Positions 1 through 11,944 of a DNA stretch of 64,000 nucleotides are shown here, piece after piece. This DNA is from Amborella trichopoda (Eukaryota > Streptophyta > Magnoliopsida > Amborellales > Amborellaceae). Position 1 is the first letter of the stretch; each line of letters starts with the position of its first letter. The stretch spans positions 4,121,061-4,185,060 of the forward strand of contig NW_006499436.1 of the NCBI RefSeq assembly GCF_000471905.2. Reading direction: 5' to 3'. Below the pieces are notes generated by a model. It did not search any database and was not told where the DNA came from. It saw nothing but the letters and a program-made list of their open reading frames with translations. The position numbers were made by a program, and so were the translations under genes.

Positions 1-569
1 TCAAGGTATTTAAATATTCTATTTTGTTCTTGTAGTTTTCATTTGGTGATGTCCAGCTACGTTTGTGATCGAACAGTGTTTGTCGCAGCAAACTCTCTAC
101 TGTGATGAGTTTTTTGCTCTTATATTATTTTCTTTTGTAGTTTATCTTGATTGCCCATAATGAGTTTGCTTTACTTATGTTGTTTGTTTGTATATTATTT
201 CTCTGTATCACTTAGGTTGCATTTGTTATGGCTGAATTATTGAATATATTAAAGCTGAAAATGGCTGCTGTGTGGTTCCAATTGTTGTATACTTGACTGG
301 ATTGAAATTGTGTAGCATTTTAATAAACAGAAACGTAAAAAAGGACTTTAGCTGAAAATGATTCGTTGTTCTGGTTGGATATGAAGAGTGCTAATTTTGT
401 TTGAGTCTGGGATTATGTAGCAAGTGTACACCGCACTCTAAGTGCAACATTTTTTCTCAGCCATTGTTCTTTCTATTTCCTTTTAGCATCATCTAGTTAG
501 ATGTTTCAAAAAATTGTTTTGTTCTTGTATCTTTGCATGCCATTTGTGATTGAAGATCTGTTTGCATAA

Positions 570-711
570 CCTGAGGGAAAAAAGCAGAGGTCTGTTCTTT
601 TCTCCTCTGAGCTGGCCTCTCGTAAACTTCAGGGAAATTATTGCACCATTATTGGGTGAACCTTTGTAAACTATACTTGTGAATAAAGGTTCAATAAATG
701 TTGCGAAATTA
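570..711 (+). ncRNA. H/ACA box snoRNA candidate, array copy 1 (ACA box mutated)
   Basis: A two-hairpin layout is visible. The 5' hairpin has lower stem CCTGAGG/CTTCAGG, an internal pocket (left gaaaaaagc, right cgtaaa), and upper stem AGAGGTC/GGCCTCT. The hinge is AAATTA (635-640), fitting ANANNA, 14 nt after the upper stem as expected for an H/ACA guide. The 3' hairpin has the perfect 9-bp stem TGAACCTTT/AAAGGTTCA. The tail box, expected 3 nt from the end, reads AAA (706-708) instead of ACA, so this copy may be non-functional. H/ACA RNAs guide pseudouridylation of rRNA or snRNA. The target was not identified. Confidence 0.6.
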
Positions 712-1389
712 TAATTACTAATATAGGTTTGTCTCTTTGATGTGGATAACTCGATCACGGTTCATAGATATGGTTATCTACTGAGATTTGTGGTTGTGAC
801 TGAGTTTGCATCACTACTTTGTTGTCAACTTGAATAATTAAACATATTATCAACACTTGTATCCAAAATTTAATCATTAGACACATTTGATAGCTTTTCA
901 AAAGATGTTTGATTTGGCCTTAAATGTTTTTGGTACTCTTTTAATTAGGTCCTTGGGATAAACCTTTGTGGGATAGGACTGTGAACTGGGGTATCAATAA
1001 CGCAGTGCTAAATGATTGATATTTTCATGGAATATTATCAAAGATATTTTTTTATCCCAAATTGTAATTTCAATACTATGACTTAATAAAAACGGATTGC
1101 ATTGGCTGCTGTGGGGTTCCGATTGTTATATACTTGACAAGATTCAAATTGTGTGTCATTCTAAAAAAATAAAAGGAGTAAAAATGTACTTTAGTTGAAA
1201 ATGGTTTGTTGTTCTTGTTGGATGTGAAGAGTGGTAATTTTGTTTAGTCTAGCACTAAGTGCAATGTTCTTGCTCACCCATTCTTCTTTTTATTTCCTTG
1301 AAGCATCATCTAGTTGGATCTTTCAAAAAATCATTTTGTTGTTCTTTTATCTTTGCATGCCATTTGTGAGTTAAGATCTGATTGCGTAA

Positions 1390-1532
1390 CCTGAGGGAAA
1401 AAAGCAGAGGTTTGTACTTTTCTCCTCTGAGCAAGCCTCTCGTAAACTTCAGGGAAATTATTTGCACCATTATTGGGTGAACCTTTGTAAACTATACTTG
1501 TGAATAAAGGTTCAATAAATGTTGCGACATTA
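1390..1532 (+). ncRNA. H/ACA box snoRNA candidate, array copy 2
   Basis: Same two-hairpin structure. The hinge is AAATTA at 1455-1460 and ACA is at 1527-1529, followed by three bases (tta). The 5' upper stem is AGAGGTT/AGCCTCT, a compensatory change relative to copy 1 (AGAGGTC/GGCCTCT). The 3' stem TGAACCTTT/AAAGGTTCA is perfect. The length of ~143 nt is typical for a plant H/ACA RNA. It lies inside the RPL17 intron in sense orientation and would be released by exonucleolytic trimming of the spliced intron. Confidence 0.72.
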
Positions 1533-2220
1533 TAATTGCTAATATAAGTTTGTCTTTCTGATGTGAATCACTCGATCTCGGTTCATAGATATGGTTATCT
1601 ACTGAGATTTATGGCTGTGACTGAGTTTGCATCACTACTTTGTTGTCAACTTGAATAAACATATTATCATCACTTGTATCCAAAATTTAATCATTAGACA
1701 CATTTGATAGCTTTTCAAAAGATGTTTGATTTGGCCTTAAATGTTTTTGGTACTCTTTTAATTAGGTCCTTGGGATAAACCTTTGTGGGATAGGATTGTG
1801 AACAGGGGTATCAATAACGCAGTGCTAAATGATTGATATTTTCATGGAATATTATCAAAGATATTTTTTTATCCCAAATTGTAATTTCAATACTATGACT
1901 TAATAAAAACGGATTGGATTGATAAGTTGGAAATGGCTGCTGTGGGGTTCCGATTGTTATATACTTGACAAGATTCAAATTGTGTGTCATTCTAAAAAAA
2001 TAAAAGGAGTAAAAATGTACTTTATTGGAAAATGGTTTGTTGTTCTGGTTGGATGTGAAGAGTGGTAATTTTGTTTAGTCTAGGACTAAGTGCAATGTTC
2101 TTGCTCACCCATTCTTCTTTTTATTTCCTTGAAGCATCATCTAGTTGGATCTTTCAAAAAATCATTTTTTTGTTCTTTTATCTTTGCGTGCCATTTGTGA
2201 GTTAAGATCTGATTGCGTAA

Positions 2221-2363
2221 CCTGAGGGAAAAAAGCAGAGGTTTGTACTTTTCTCCTCTGAGCAGGCCTTTCGTAAACTTCAGGGAAATTATTTGCACCA
2301 TTATTGGGTGAACCTTTGTAAACTATACTTGTGAATAAAGGTTCAATAAATGTGGCGACATTA
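2221..2363 (+). ncRNA. H/ACA box snoRNA candidate, array copy 3
   Basis: Hinge AAATTA at 2286-2291, ACA at 2358-2360 plus three bases. The 5' upper stem AGAGGTT/GGCCTTT still pairs through G-U wobbles, and the 3' stem of 9 bp is perfect. The lower part of the 3' hairpin differs from copy 2 by a T-to-G change (tgtggcg). Otherwise near-identical to copy 2. Confidence 0.7.
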
Positions 2364-3078
2364 TAATTGCTAATATAAGTTTGTCTTTCTGATGTGAATC
2401 ACTCGATCTCGGTTCATAGATATGGTTATCTACTGAGATTTATGGCTGTGACTGAGTTTGCATCACTACTTTGTTGTCAACTTGAATAAACATATTATTA
2501 TCACTTGTATCCAAAATTTAATCATTAGACACATTTGATAGCTCTTCAAACGATGTTTAATTTGGCCTTAAATGTTTTGGTACTCTTTTAATCAGATCCT
2601 TGGGATAAACCTTTGCGGGATGGGACTGTGAACATGGGTATCAATAACACAGTGCTAAATGATTGATTTTTTCATGGAATATTATCGAAGATATTTTTGT
2701 ATCCAAAATTATAATTTCAATACTAAGACTTAATAAAAACCGATCGGACTTATAAGTTTGAAATGGCTGCTGTGGGCTTCCGATTGTTATATACTTGACT
2801 AGATTCAAATTGTGTGCCATTCTAAAAAAATAAAAGAAGTAAAAATGTACTTTAGTTGAAAATGGTTTGTTGTTCTTGTTGGATGTGAAGAGTGGTAATT
2901 TTGTTCGAGTCTGGGACTATGTAGCAAGTGCACGCCACACTCTAAGTGCAACGTTCTTGCTCATCCATTCTTCTTTCTGTTTCCTTGAAGCATCAACTAG
3001 TTGGATCTTTCAGAAAATCATTTTGTTGTTCTTGTGGATCTTTGCATGCCATTTGTGAGTTAAGATCTGATTGTGTAA

Positions 3079-3222
3079 CCTGAGGGAAAAAAGCAGAGGT
3101 CTGTACTTTTCTCCTCTGAGCAGGCCTCTCGTAAACTTCAGGGAAATTATTTGCACCATTATCGGGTGAACCTTTATAAACTATACTTGTGAATAAAGGT
3201 TCAATAAATTTTTGTGACATTA
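3079..3222 (+). ncRNA. H/ACA box snoRNA candidate, array copy 4
   Basis: Hinge AAATTA at 3144-3149, ACA at 3217-3219 plus three bases. The 5' upper stem AGAGGTC/GGCCTCT and the 3' 9-bp stem are both intact. The basal part of the 3' hairpin has changed to tttttgtg, which weakens or shifts the lowest pairs. Confidence 0.7.
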
Positions 3223-3952
3223 TAATTGCTAATACAAGTTTGTCTTTCTTATGTGAATCACTCGATCTCGGTTCATAGATATGGTTATCTATTGAGATTT
3301 ATGGCTATGTCTGAGTTTGCATCATTACTTTGTTGTCAACTTGAATAATTAAACATATTATCAACACTTGTATCCAAAATTTAATCATTAGACACATTTG
3401 ATGGCTTTTCAAAAGATGTTTGATTTGCCCTTAAATGTTTTTGGTACTCTTTTAATTAGGTCCTTGGGATAAACCTTTGTGGGATAGGACTGTGAACATG
3501 GGTATCAATAATGCAGTGCTAAATGATTGATATTTTCATGGAATATTATCAAAGATATTTTTTTATCCCAAATTGTACTTTCAATACTATGACTTAATAA
3601 AAACTGATTGGATTGATAAGTTGGAAGTGGCTGTTGTGGGCTGTTGTGGGGTTCCGATTGTTATATACTTGACAAGATTCAAATTGTGTGTCATTTTAAA
3701 AAAATAAAAGGAGTAAAAATGTACTTTAGTTGAAAATGGTTTGTTGTTCTGGTTGGATGTGAAGAGTGATAATTTTGTTTGAGTCTGGGCCTATGTAGCA
3801 AGTGCACACCACACTCTAAATGCAACGTTCTTGCTCACCCATTATTCTTTCTATTTCCTTGAAGCATCATCTAGTTGGATGTTTCAAAAAATCATTTTGT
3901 AGTTCTTGTGTATCTTTGCATGTCATTTGTGAGTTAATATCTGATTCCGTAA

Positions 3953-4095
3953 CATGAGGGAAAAAAGCTGAGGTCTGTACTTATCTCCTCTGAGATGGCC
4001 TCTTGTAAACTTCAGGGAAATTATTTGCACTATTATTGGGTGAACCTTTGTAAACTATACTTGTGAAAAAAGGTTCAATAAATGTTGCGACATTA
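3953..4095 (+). ncRNA. H/ACA box snoRNA candidate, array copy 5
   Basis: Hinge AAATTA at 4018-4023, ACA at 4090-4092 plus three bases. The basal 5' stem has one change (CATGAGG against CTTCAGG) and the upper stem is shortened to GAGGTC/GGCCTC because the first pair is T-T. In the 3' hairpin the second strand reads AAAAAGGTTCA, so the 9-bp stem is kept. Weaker than copies 2-4 but still foldable. Confidence 0.62.
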
Positions 4096-5103
4096 TAATT
4101 GCTATTATAAGTTTGTCTTTCTGATGTGAATCGCTCGATCTTGGTTCATAGATATATGCTTGTCTACTGAGATTTATGGCTGTGACTGACTTCGCATCAC
4201 TACTTTGTTGTCAACTTGAATAATTAAACATATTATCATCACTTGTATCCAAAATTTGATCATTAGACACATTTGATAGCTCTTCAAAAGATGTTTGATT
4301 TGGCCTTAAATGTTTTTGGTACTCTTTTAATCAGGTCCTTGGGATAAACCTTTGTGGGATAGGACTGTGAAGAAGGGTATCAATAACACAGTGCTAAATG
4401 GTTGATATTTTGATGGAATTTTACTGAAGATATTGTTTATCCAAAGTTATAGTTTCAATACTAAGACTTAATAAAAACCGATTGGATTAATAATCTTCAC
4501 AACTTTCCAAATCTTCCACTGCTAGTTATATAATATTGTTTTCTCTCACAGGAAGGTTATAATCTACTGTTTACCCTGCATGATATGCCTTGTTTAATGT
4601 AACTATTTTATTGTATTTTAATCCATATGCAAACGAGACATGGATTAGTTTTTGATATTATTAATGTATCTAGATACTTGATCCATTTCAACGTGGATCT
4701 TCCCTGGTTTATTTTGTCATTATTTTTTGAGATTCATACATAGTGTTGGTGCTATAATCCATAAGCAAATGGGACTTCGATTTACTGGTTCCAATGTTTC
4801 AAAGTGAGGTTTGAATTGAAATTTTTCTCAGTCATGTTACCCACTCCATTAATTTGTTGCTCAATGTATAAGTTATCCATGCGACCAAAATGCAAGTACG
4901 TTTCTTCATATTGTTTTACTGTGCCAAGCGCACTATTTAGTATGAATCAAGTAAATTATTATTGTTATTTTGAGTTCAAAAGTGATACTGGTGTTGCTGT
5001 TTCTCATATCTGATTTCTTTCAAAATGAGGTCTAGATTGGTTTATGATCTGTTACTGTAGTTGACTGAAGATCCTACCATGAATTGGGGATTTTCTAAGT
5101 TGT

Positions 5104-5244
5104 CCCTGAACCCAACTAAAAGCAGGGACCTGTTTTTCTTATGAACTGGTCTCTAGTAAGCCGCATGAAATTGCTTGCATTATTATTTGGCGAGTCTTTG
5201 TACGCACACTGGTAACAAAAGATTCATTGAATGGTAAGACATTT
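5104..5244 (+). ncRNA. Diverged H/ACA box snoRNA paralogue, copy 6
   Basis: Outside the tandem array, but alignable with it over the whole RNA and not beyond, which argues that the RNA itself is the conserved unit. The 5' upper stem is AGGGACC/GGTCTCT and the 3' stem GAGTCTTT/AAAGATTC; both are different sequences from the array copies with pairing kept. The hinge reads AAATTG (5168-5173), a departure from ANANNA. ACA at 5239-5241 plus three bases. The basal 5' stem is poorly formed. Confidence 0.6.
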
Positions 5245-6356
5245 CGAATCTCTACTGTTACAATGGAAACTGGTTGAGTGCTAGTCCATTATAGCTGATG
5301 GAAAAGGAGAAGATTACCTGCGCTAGTTTAGAAAAACTTTGATTTATTTCCAACTTTTTCTTGTAACCTATCTAAAGGTGGTGCAATGAAGTTCACACCG
5401 ACTCAATTTCCTTTTTAGTTTCTTTTCAATCAGCTACACCATTAGTCCATTACTGTTGATAAACTTTGGTCCATTGATTAGCTAATCAATCAAGCTTATA
5501 AGAGGTGCATTCTTGCTGCACATTTGGAGGTTAGCAACTCTTAATTGTCGTTTTCAATCCTATGCTTCTGTGTGACATCATGTAAGATGGTTGTTCTTGT
5601 GTTGTATTTTAAGATGCTCTTTTAGTCTTAGGATATTTCATTGAAATTCATTTATTCTTCTTTCACTCCTTGTGAAGCTGGACATCACTTTGAAACTGAA
5701 GTTGGGGCCATACCTGATTTTAGTTAAGGAAGGCTTTGTGAAATTTGATTTTCAATCCATTCTCCTTTTTCTCTGTCAAAATGCATAAGATCGAAGTAGT
5801 ATTTGCTATTGTATGTTATTGTAGTTTCATATAGGGGACTAAGGGAATGGAGAACCACCTGTATTGTTCCGCTTCTCGATCAGACCCTCCTCCTCCCTAA
5901 TAAATTTTTGATTGATGAGCATTGTCTTGATCTACTCTATCATCACCATTTGCTCTGCCCTCAGACGTCTGAAATCCTATCATGTTACTTCTGAATGCCC
6001 TTTCTAAAGGTTGTGATTGAGAAAGACTTCCAAAGAACGCATTCTCGATCCAAAATTTGGCCAGATGACCATATTCTAATGCATCCTTCCCGTAGCGTTA
6101 TGTTGTAATGTCAAACTTGGAGCAAAAAATAATGGCATTGCTTATCTCTCTCTCTCTCTTTCTGTCCTAAAAAGGGAAAAAGAAATGACAAAACAGAAGT
6201 CAGTAATTTGTGAAGTTTACCTTTTTGCTCATTTGACCCATTAGAAAAAAGTGTGTGCTGTTGCTCCAATCAGATGTCAGATTGTTGTATAAATTTTATG
6301 GCTCTGCTGCTGACTCAGTTGAAGATAGAAATTAGTATATCATTCTCTTTGTTGTA

Positions 6357-6491
6357 CCTGAGAAAAAGCAGGGACCTGTTTCTCTTAAGACCCGGCCACT
6401 CGTAAGCCTAAGGGAAATTCAGTGCATTATTATTGGGTGAACCTCTGTATTTGTGCTGATTGCAAAAGGTTCAGTAAATAGTGCAACACTT
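6357..6491 (+). ncRNA. Diverged H/ACA box snoRNA paralogue, copy 7
   Basis: A second out-of-array copy. The basal stem is CCTGAG/CTAAGG with one mismatch, the pocket strands (gaaaaagc and cgtaagcc) resemble those of the array copies, and the 3' stem TGAACCT/AGGTTCA is intact with basal TGCA/TGCA pairing. The hinge is AAATTC (6415-6420). ACA at 6486-6488 plus three bases. The flanks are unrelated to the tandem units. Confidence 0.62.
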
Positions 6492-7272
6492 CATATTATT
6501 AGCAGCATGCTTGAAAATTGATCTAAAAAAGACTGTTAAAAATATGCTTGAAGTTTGCTGCTCCAAAACATTGTTCTGGTCTGATATTGTGCGCCATATT
6601 CCTATGGTCATCAATCAAGTTTAGTTCGATAAAGATTGTCTACTGTAAACAGGTTTGGAGAATCTTGAATGATAACTTTATTTCTAAAGTTAAAAAGTTG
6701 GCTGTAATTATGTATGCTCCAGATTTTTTTCACTGTGCTCCTAGGAAAGATCTTTACCACGTTTTCTGCTATATTTTAAAATCTTCAAGAAAATAAAATA
6801 ATATGCTGTATTTTATGTACATTCTAGAAGTTCAATAGTGTGATATCATCTTAATAGTGTAAGTCTGGAAAATCTTGAACGATAAAGTTGACTGTGATTA
6901 TGTAGGCTCCATAATTTGCTTCATTTTCTTCCCCGGAGAGATCTTTACCATAGTTTCTGTTGTTTTTTGACATCTATTTATTGTGTATTTTATGTATACA
7001 AAAGTTGACTGTGATTATTTATGTAGGCTCCATAATTTGTTTCATTGTCTTCCCCGGAGAGATCTTTACCATAGTTTCTGTTGTTTTTTGACATCTATTT
7101 ATTTTGTATTTTTATATATACACTAGAGGTCTTATGAATGGCATGTATTTGTGGCACTTTTTCAAAGAAAAACTGGAAATTGAATTTATTGGAAGAAGCT
7201 TATGGTAATTTGTGTGATATGAGGATCAACTTATGAGGGTTTTTACTCATGGCGTGACTTGTTTCTCTCCAG

Positions 7273-8291
<1,019 letters not shown>

Positions 8292-9000
8292 AGCTTTGCA
8301 GAGTAAGAGAGATTGGTATCGCGTCAACTTGAAGATTTACTCTGAGAGATTGACATCTTTTTTCCTTCTATTTGAATGGTCATGTTTTTGCAACATTTCG
8401 TAAAGAATTTTGTGGTTGTATAAGGACCAAGAATTAGTCACCCAATTTGGAGAGATCTTTTCTTGCTTGAATTGGCTAGTTTGAGCCTTAGATCATATTT
8501 GGGTCATTGTTTTGGCTTGAGTGTCTTCCGTTGTGGACACCAATGTCCTTACATTGTAGGCATTAGTTACCACGAAAGTGTTTTAGAACTTTTGTTAGTA
8601 ATGTGATTGTTTCATGACCTACTACTCTTTACCCAATGTTGGCGGCTTCGCTTTGGCCGAAGAGAGGCCGAAATCTTTGGATTTTCGGCCTAGTCTGAGG
8701 CAAAGCTCTAGTGCATCCCGCTTCAGCCCACTTCGGTCTGATTCGGGCATTTCGGCTGAAGTACAAAATTGTATTTTAAAAAAAAAACAATTATGTGTTT
8801 GGTCTGTTTTTGTGTGATTTGGCCTCTTTGCTTGAAGCTCCAGCCTAGATAATCATGATTATTTTGGATGTGAAGAAAAGAGTGAAACAATTCAGTTGAT
8901 AGAGGGAGAGTAGTATACCCTTATGTGGATATTATCTCGCTCACAATGTTTATGTAAACATTTGTATTGCCCAATGGGTATAATCCATTCACCGTAAAAT
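8292..9000 (+). other. RPL17 3' UTR and flank; TTCGGC-rich patch at 8640-8770
   Basis: The 3' UTR should end within a few hundred bases, but no canonical AATAAA was recognised. At 8640-8770 there is a GC-richer patch with repeated ttcgg/ggccgaa elements (for example cggcttcgctttggccga) that ends in an A-rich run. It looks like a short retroposed or foldback sequence, but no known family was recognised. Confidence 0.4.
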
Positions 9001-9374
9001 GGAAAAAGTTTATATAGAGTCGAGGTTTTAAACAATCAACTTTGAGCCTACCTTGAAAATTTCACTAGAAGAAATTGTTTTAATGCTGAAATATCTTCAA
9101 ATTGATCATCTGGACATCAAAATGTATGGGCTTGAGAAAAAAATGGATTTCAGTTTTGGAAATAGTGCATTTTGTAACGCAATTTTGGACTGTCAATTTT
9201 TAAGATTCTTAAGTTTTCATAAATCTAGCGGTCTACACCATTGTTGTAGCTTTAAATTTTATGAATAAATATGGAAATATATTTGAAAGATGTCACATAG
9301 ATTTTCAATCATGAAACCACATTTTTCGATACTATTTGAAGGTAGGCTCTAATTTGATTGTTTAGAGCCTAGGC
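9001..9374. mobile_element. MITE-like element, family A, copy 1
   Basis: A ~370-bp AT-rich element bounded by inverted sequences: left aaacaatcaactttgagcct, right ggctctaatttgattgttta. The same element occurs at 53698-54084, whose outer ends extend to ggaaaagttta on both sides. The right outer end of this copy has diverged after 'gagcctagg'. No coding capacity. Confidence 0.65.
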
Positions 9375-9439
9375 TTGATACAAACCGCAGCCCTGTCAAA
9401 TTAGTTCACCATATATTGAATGGTTTTATATTGAATGTT

Positions 9440-9950
9440 AAAACCAAGTGTGAGAATGGCATTGGATAATGGTAATTAATGTCTTATTGTCTAGAATGAG
9501 TGTAGCGGAGATGACGAAGTTGAGAAGGATGAGTAGTAAGACAAGAAGGGACAAAATTCGAAATGAATTTATTCGAGAGATTTTAGGTGTTGTATCAATA
9601 GGCGATAAGAGGAGAGAGAGTAGACTTAGATGAGTTAGCCATGTATACTTAGATGAGTTAGCTATGTATGGGCACAAGTGAGCGAATGTGTGTAAGCCCA
9701 ACCAACCAAGTACAACACCACTTAAGAGGTGTGAGTTAGTTCAAGTAGGACTAAAAAAAGCAAGGGATAGGTCCAAAAGGATGTGGTTTGAAGTACTCCG
9801 AAAAGATATGGGGACTTATGGTCTCATTGAGGATATGACTATTACTAGAGCAGAATGGTGAACCAGGTGAAATGCTCAGTGATTTCGCCCGCAATGGCTC
9901 ATGAGAGCCGTTGTGGTTTCCCGTGAATTTTGTATGAAAAAACGACGGCA
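9440..9950 (+). mobile_element. Degenerate LINE 3' end (reverse transcriptase C-terminal tail)
   Basis: Broken translation on + gives AEMTKLRRMSSKTRRDKIRN, then RREILG-like and GDKRRESRLR segments, and later LKKARDRSKRMWFEVLRKDM. This order is typical of the C-terminal tail of plant LINE ORF2 proteins. Several in-frame stops show it is dead. A related copy lies inverted at 11945-12300 on the other side of the assembly gap. Confidence 0.7.
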
Positions 9951-10024
9951 CCACACCTACTATGTCCATTTTGGTAAATCTACGCCGTCTGAAAAAATTG
10001 AATGGCGCCGAGCCTAGGCGAAAA

Positions 10025-10915
10025 NNNNNNNNNNNNNNNNNNNNNNNNNNNNNNNNNNNNNNNNNNNNNNNNNNNNNNNNNNNNNNNNNNNNNNNNNNNN
10101 NNNNNNNNNNNNNNNNNNNNNNNNNNNNNNNNNNNNNNNNNNNNNNNNNNNNNNNNNNNNNNNNNNNNNNNNNNNNNNNNNNNNNNNNNNNNNNNNNNNN
10201 NNNNNNNNNNNNNNNNNNNNNNNNNNNNNNNNNNNNNNNNNNNNNNNNNNNNNNNNNNNNNNNNNNNNNNNNNNNNNNNNNNNNNNNNNNNNNNNNNNNN
10301 NNNNNNNNNNNNNNNNNNNNNNNNNNNNNNNNNNNNNNNNNNNNNNNNNNNNNNNNNNNNNNNNNNNNNNNNNNNNNNNNNNNNNNNNNNNNNNNNNNNN
10401 NNNNNNNNNNNNNNNNNNNNNNNNNNNNNNNNNNNNNNNNNNNNNNNNNNNNNNNNNNNNNNNNNNNNNNNNNNNNNNNNNNNNNNNNNNNNNNNNNNNN
10501 NNNNNNNNNNNNNNNNNNNNNNNNNNNNNNNNNNNNNNNNNNNNNNNNNNNNNNNNNNNNNNNNNNNNNNNNNNNNNNNNNNNNNNNNNNNNNNNNNNNN
10601 NNNNNNNNNNNNNNNNNNNNNNNNNNNNNNNNNNNNNNNNNNNNNNNNNNNNNNNNNNNNNNNNNNNNNNNNNNNNNNNNNNNNNNNNNNNNNNNNNNNN
10701 NNNNNNNNNNNNNNNNNNNNNNNNNNNNNNNNNNNNNNNNNNNNNNNNNNNNNNNNNNNNNNNNNNNNNNNNNNNNNNNNNNNNNNNNNNNNNNNNNNNN
10801 NNNNNNNNNNNNNNNNNNNNNNNNNNNNNNNNNNNNNNNNNNNNNNNNNNNNNNNNNNNNNNNNNNNNNNNNNNNNNNNNNNNNNNNNNNNNNNNNNNNN
10901 NNNNNNNNNNNNNNN
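10025..10915. other. Assembly gap (891 N)
   Basis: A run of N. Apparent reading frames across it are artefacts. Confidence 1.
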
Positions 10916-11944
10916 ATCTCTATTTTTATTTTCATTTTATTTTATTTATTTTTTAATATGTTTTGGATCACCGATGCATATTCCAATTTGGATTGTTGAT
11001 CTAGTGATCCAACATGGATTTGTGGGTGAGCATTCCGTCCTACCAATTCGGGTTTTAAAACATGGGAAAAAGCAAGGTTTAAAGAATAAATCGGTGACTC
11101 GGATCATCCATCTGAAAAATCAGTTGGGATTGACAGATGAGGGGTAGAGATCGGCGAATCGGAGGGATCCAACATTAATAAAAAGTTTTTAAAAATCTCT
11201 AAAATTTCGTAAAAATCTAATTTTTAGGTTTTCTAAAACAATAATTGTATAGTATTATAGTTTTTAGTTATTTTATTGAAAATATGTAAATGTTGAGAAC
11301 CTGTCTCATGTTTATGCGTTTGTTGGCTTCAATTCCACTTCACTGTTAATGACTCATCCTCCCTATCTCATCTAAATGGATAAAGAAAGTAATTCGACGC
11401 TAAAATTATTTCTCATGCCATCTGAATCAATTCAAAATATATAATTAATACATTCTTGTGACATTTTTAAATTTAAAAATGAAGTGAAAAGAAATATATG
11501 GAACTCTACATGTGTGGAGTCTTTGTGCCCAAGTTGAGGTGCAAATTTTTCTTGATGGTATCTAAAATGAAATTTGTACCATCACATTTCAATTATCACT
11601 TTCTTCATACTTGTTTCGTGTGAGATGGAGAGAGGGGAACTTGTTTTGTCTTAGTGAGAGGGAGAGAAGGGGAGGGAGGGGGAGAAAGAGAGAGAACATA
11701 GTTAACAAACAATATATCTTACCCAAAAAAACATAATAATTTGAGGTTGTTAGGACAATCATCAAGGGAAAAGTATTAACTGAACCATGGAACATGATAT
11801 GGATAACACGATATTGTTGTAGGGTATTTTTGACAAGCTTGTATCCTCGATGCGAATAATGAAGAAGCCAGTGGTAACCTAGATCCACAGGAACCAAAAA
11901 TACCAATGGACTACGGAAACCCTGACCAAATAAGCCTTATTTTG
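10916..11944. other. Non-coding, repeat-derived AT-rich sequence
   Basis: No gene recognised. 11040-11240 contains 'aatcggtgactcggatcatc' and 'gatcggcgaatcggagggat' motifs followed by runs of 'ttttaaaaatctctaaaatt', resembling the termini of hAT-type MITEs seen elsewhere in the window. 11625-11700 is a purine-rich (GAGA) tract. Confidence 0.4.

Larger units (their letters stand above)
256..4490 (+). repeat. Tandem array of five ~820-875 bp units, each with one H/ACA snoRNA
   Basis: Five head-to-tail units can be followed by eye. The snoRNA starts at 570, 1390, 2221, 3079 and 3953, giving spacings of 820, 831, 858 and 874 bp. Each unit begins near 'ggctgctgtggggttccgat' (near 256 in diverged form, then about 1102, 1934, 2763, 3620) and ends near 'acttaataaaaac'. 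Units 2 and 3 are nearly identical, and units 1 and 5 are the most diverged. The outer parts are as well conserved as the RNA part, so the duplications look fairly recent and strong purifying selection cannot be inferred from conservation alone. Confidence 0.9.
1..7272 (+). other. Large intron of RPL17 hosting snoRNAs (5' end outside window)
   Basis: No coding sequence matching the first ~27 residues of L17 was found upstream of the exon at 7273, so this stretch is read as intron and the first exon should lie before base 1. The intron ends with a pyrimidine-rich acceptor (tttctctccag) at 7262-7272. Its content is a five-unit tandem array (about 256-4490), two diverged single snoRNA copies (5104-5244, 6357-6491), a short CT run near 6146-6162 and otherwise AT-rich sequence without recognisable genes. 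At 6880-7110 a ~125-bp block ('cttccccggagagatcttt...') is repeated in tandem. Intron-hosted snoRNAs in ribosomal protein genes are a known arrangement in plants and animals. Confidence 0.75.

Noticed and set aside
1555-1630. Possible C/D box snoRNA in each tandem unit (tgatgtg ... ctactgag) with an ~11-nt match to 18S rRNA
   Set aside because: The C-box-like sequence departs from RUGAUGA, there is no terminal stem, spacing is short (~50 nt), and the guide-like part differs in unit 5.
489-3220. Short open frames (60-90 codons) in the tandem units
   Set aside because: They run across the snoRNA or intron repeats, differ between units and have no similarity to proteins.
5095-5250. TPP riboswitch-like look of 'cctgagaaaa ... 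gtgaacct' blocks
   Set aside because: The conserved TPP core elements are not in the right order, while all copies fit the H/ACA two-hairpin layout.
9751-11147. Long open frames of 345-394 codons
   Set aside because: They consist almost entirely of N from the assembly gap.
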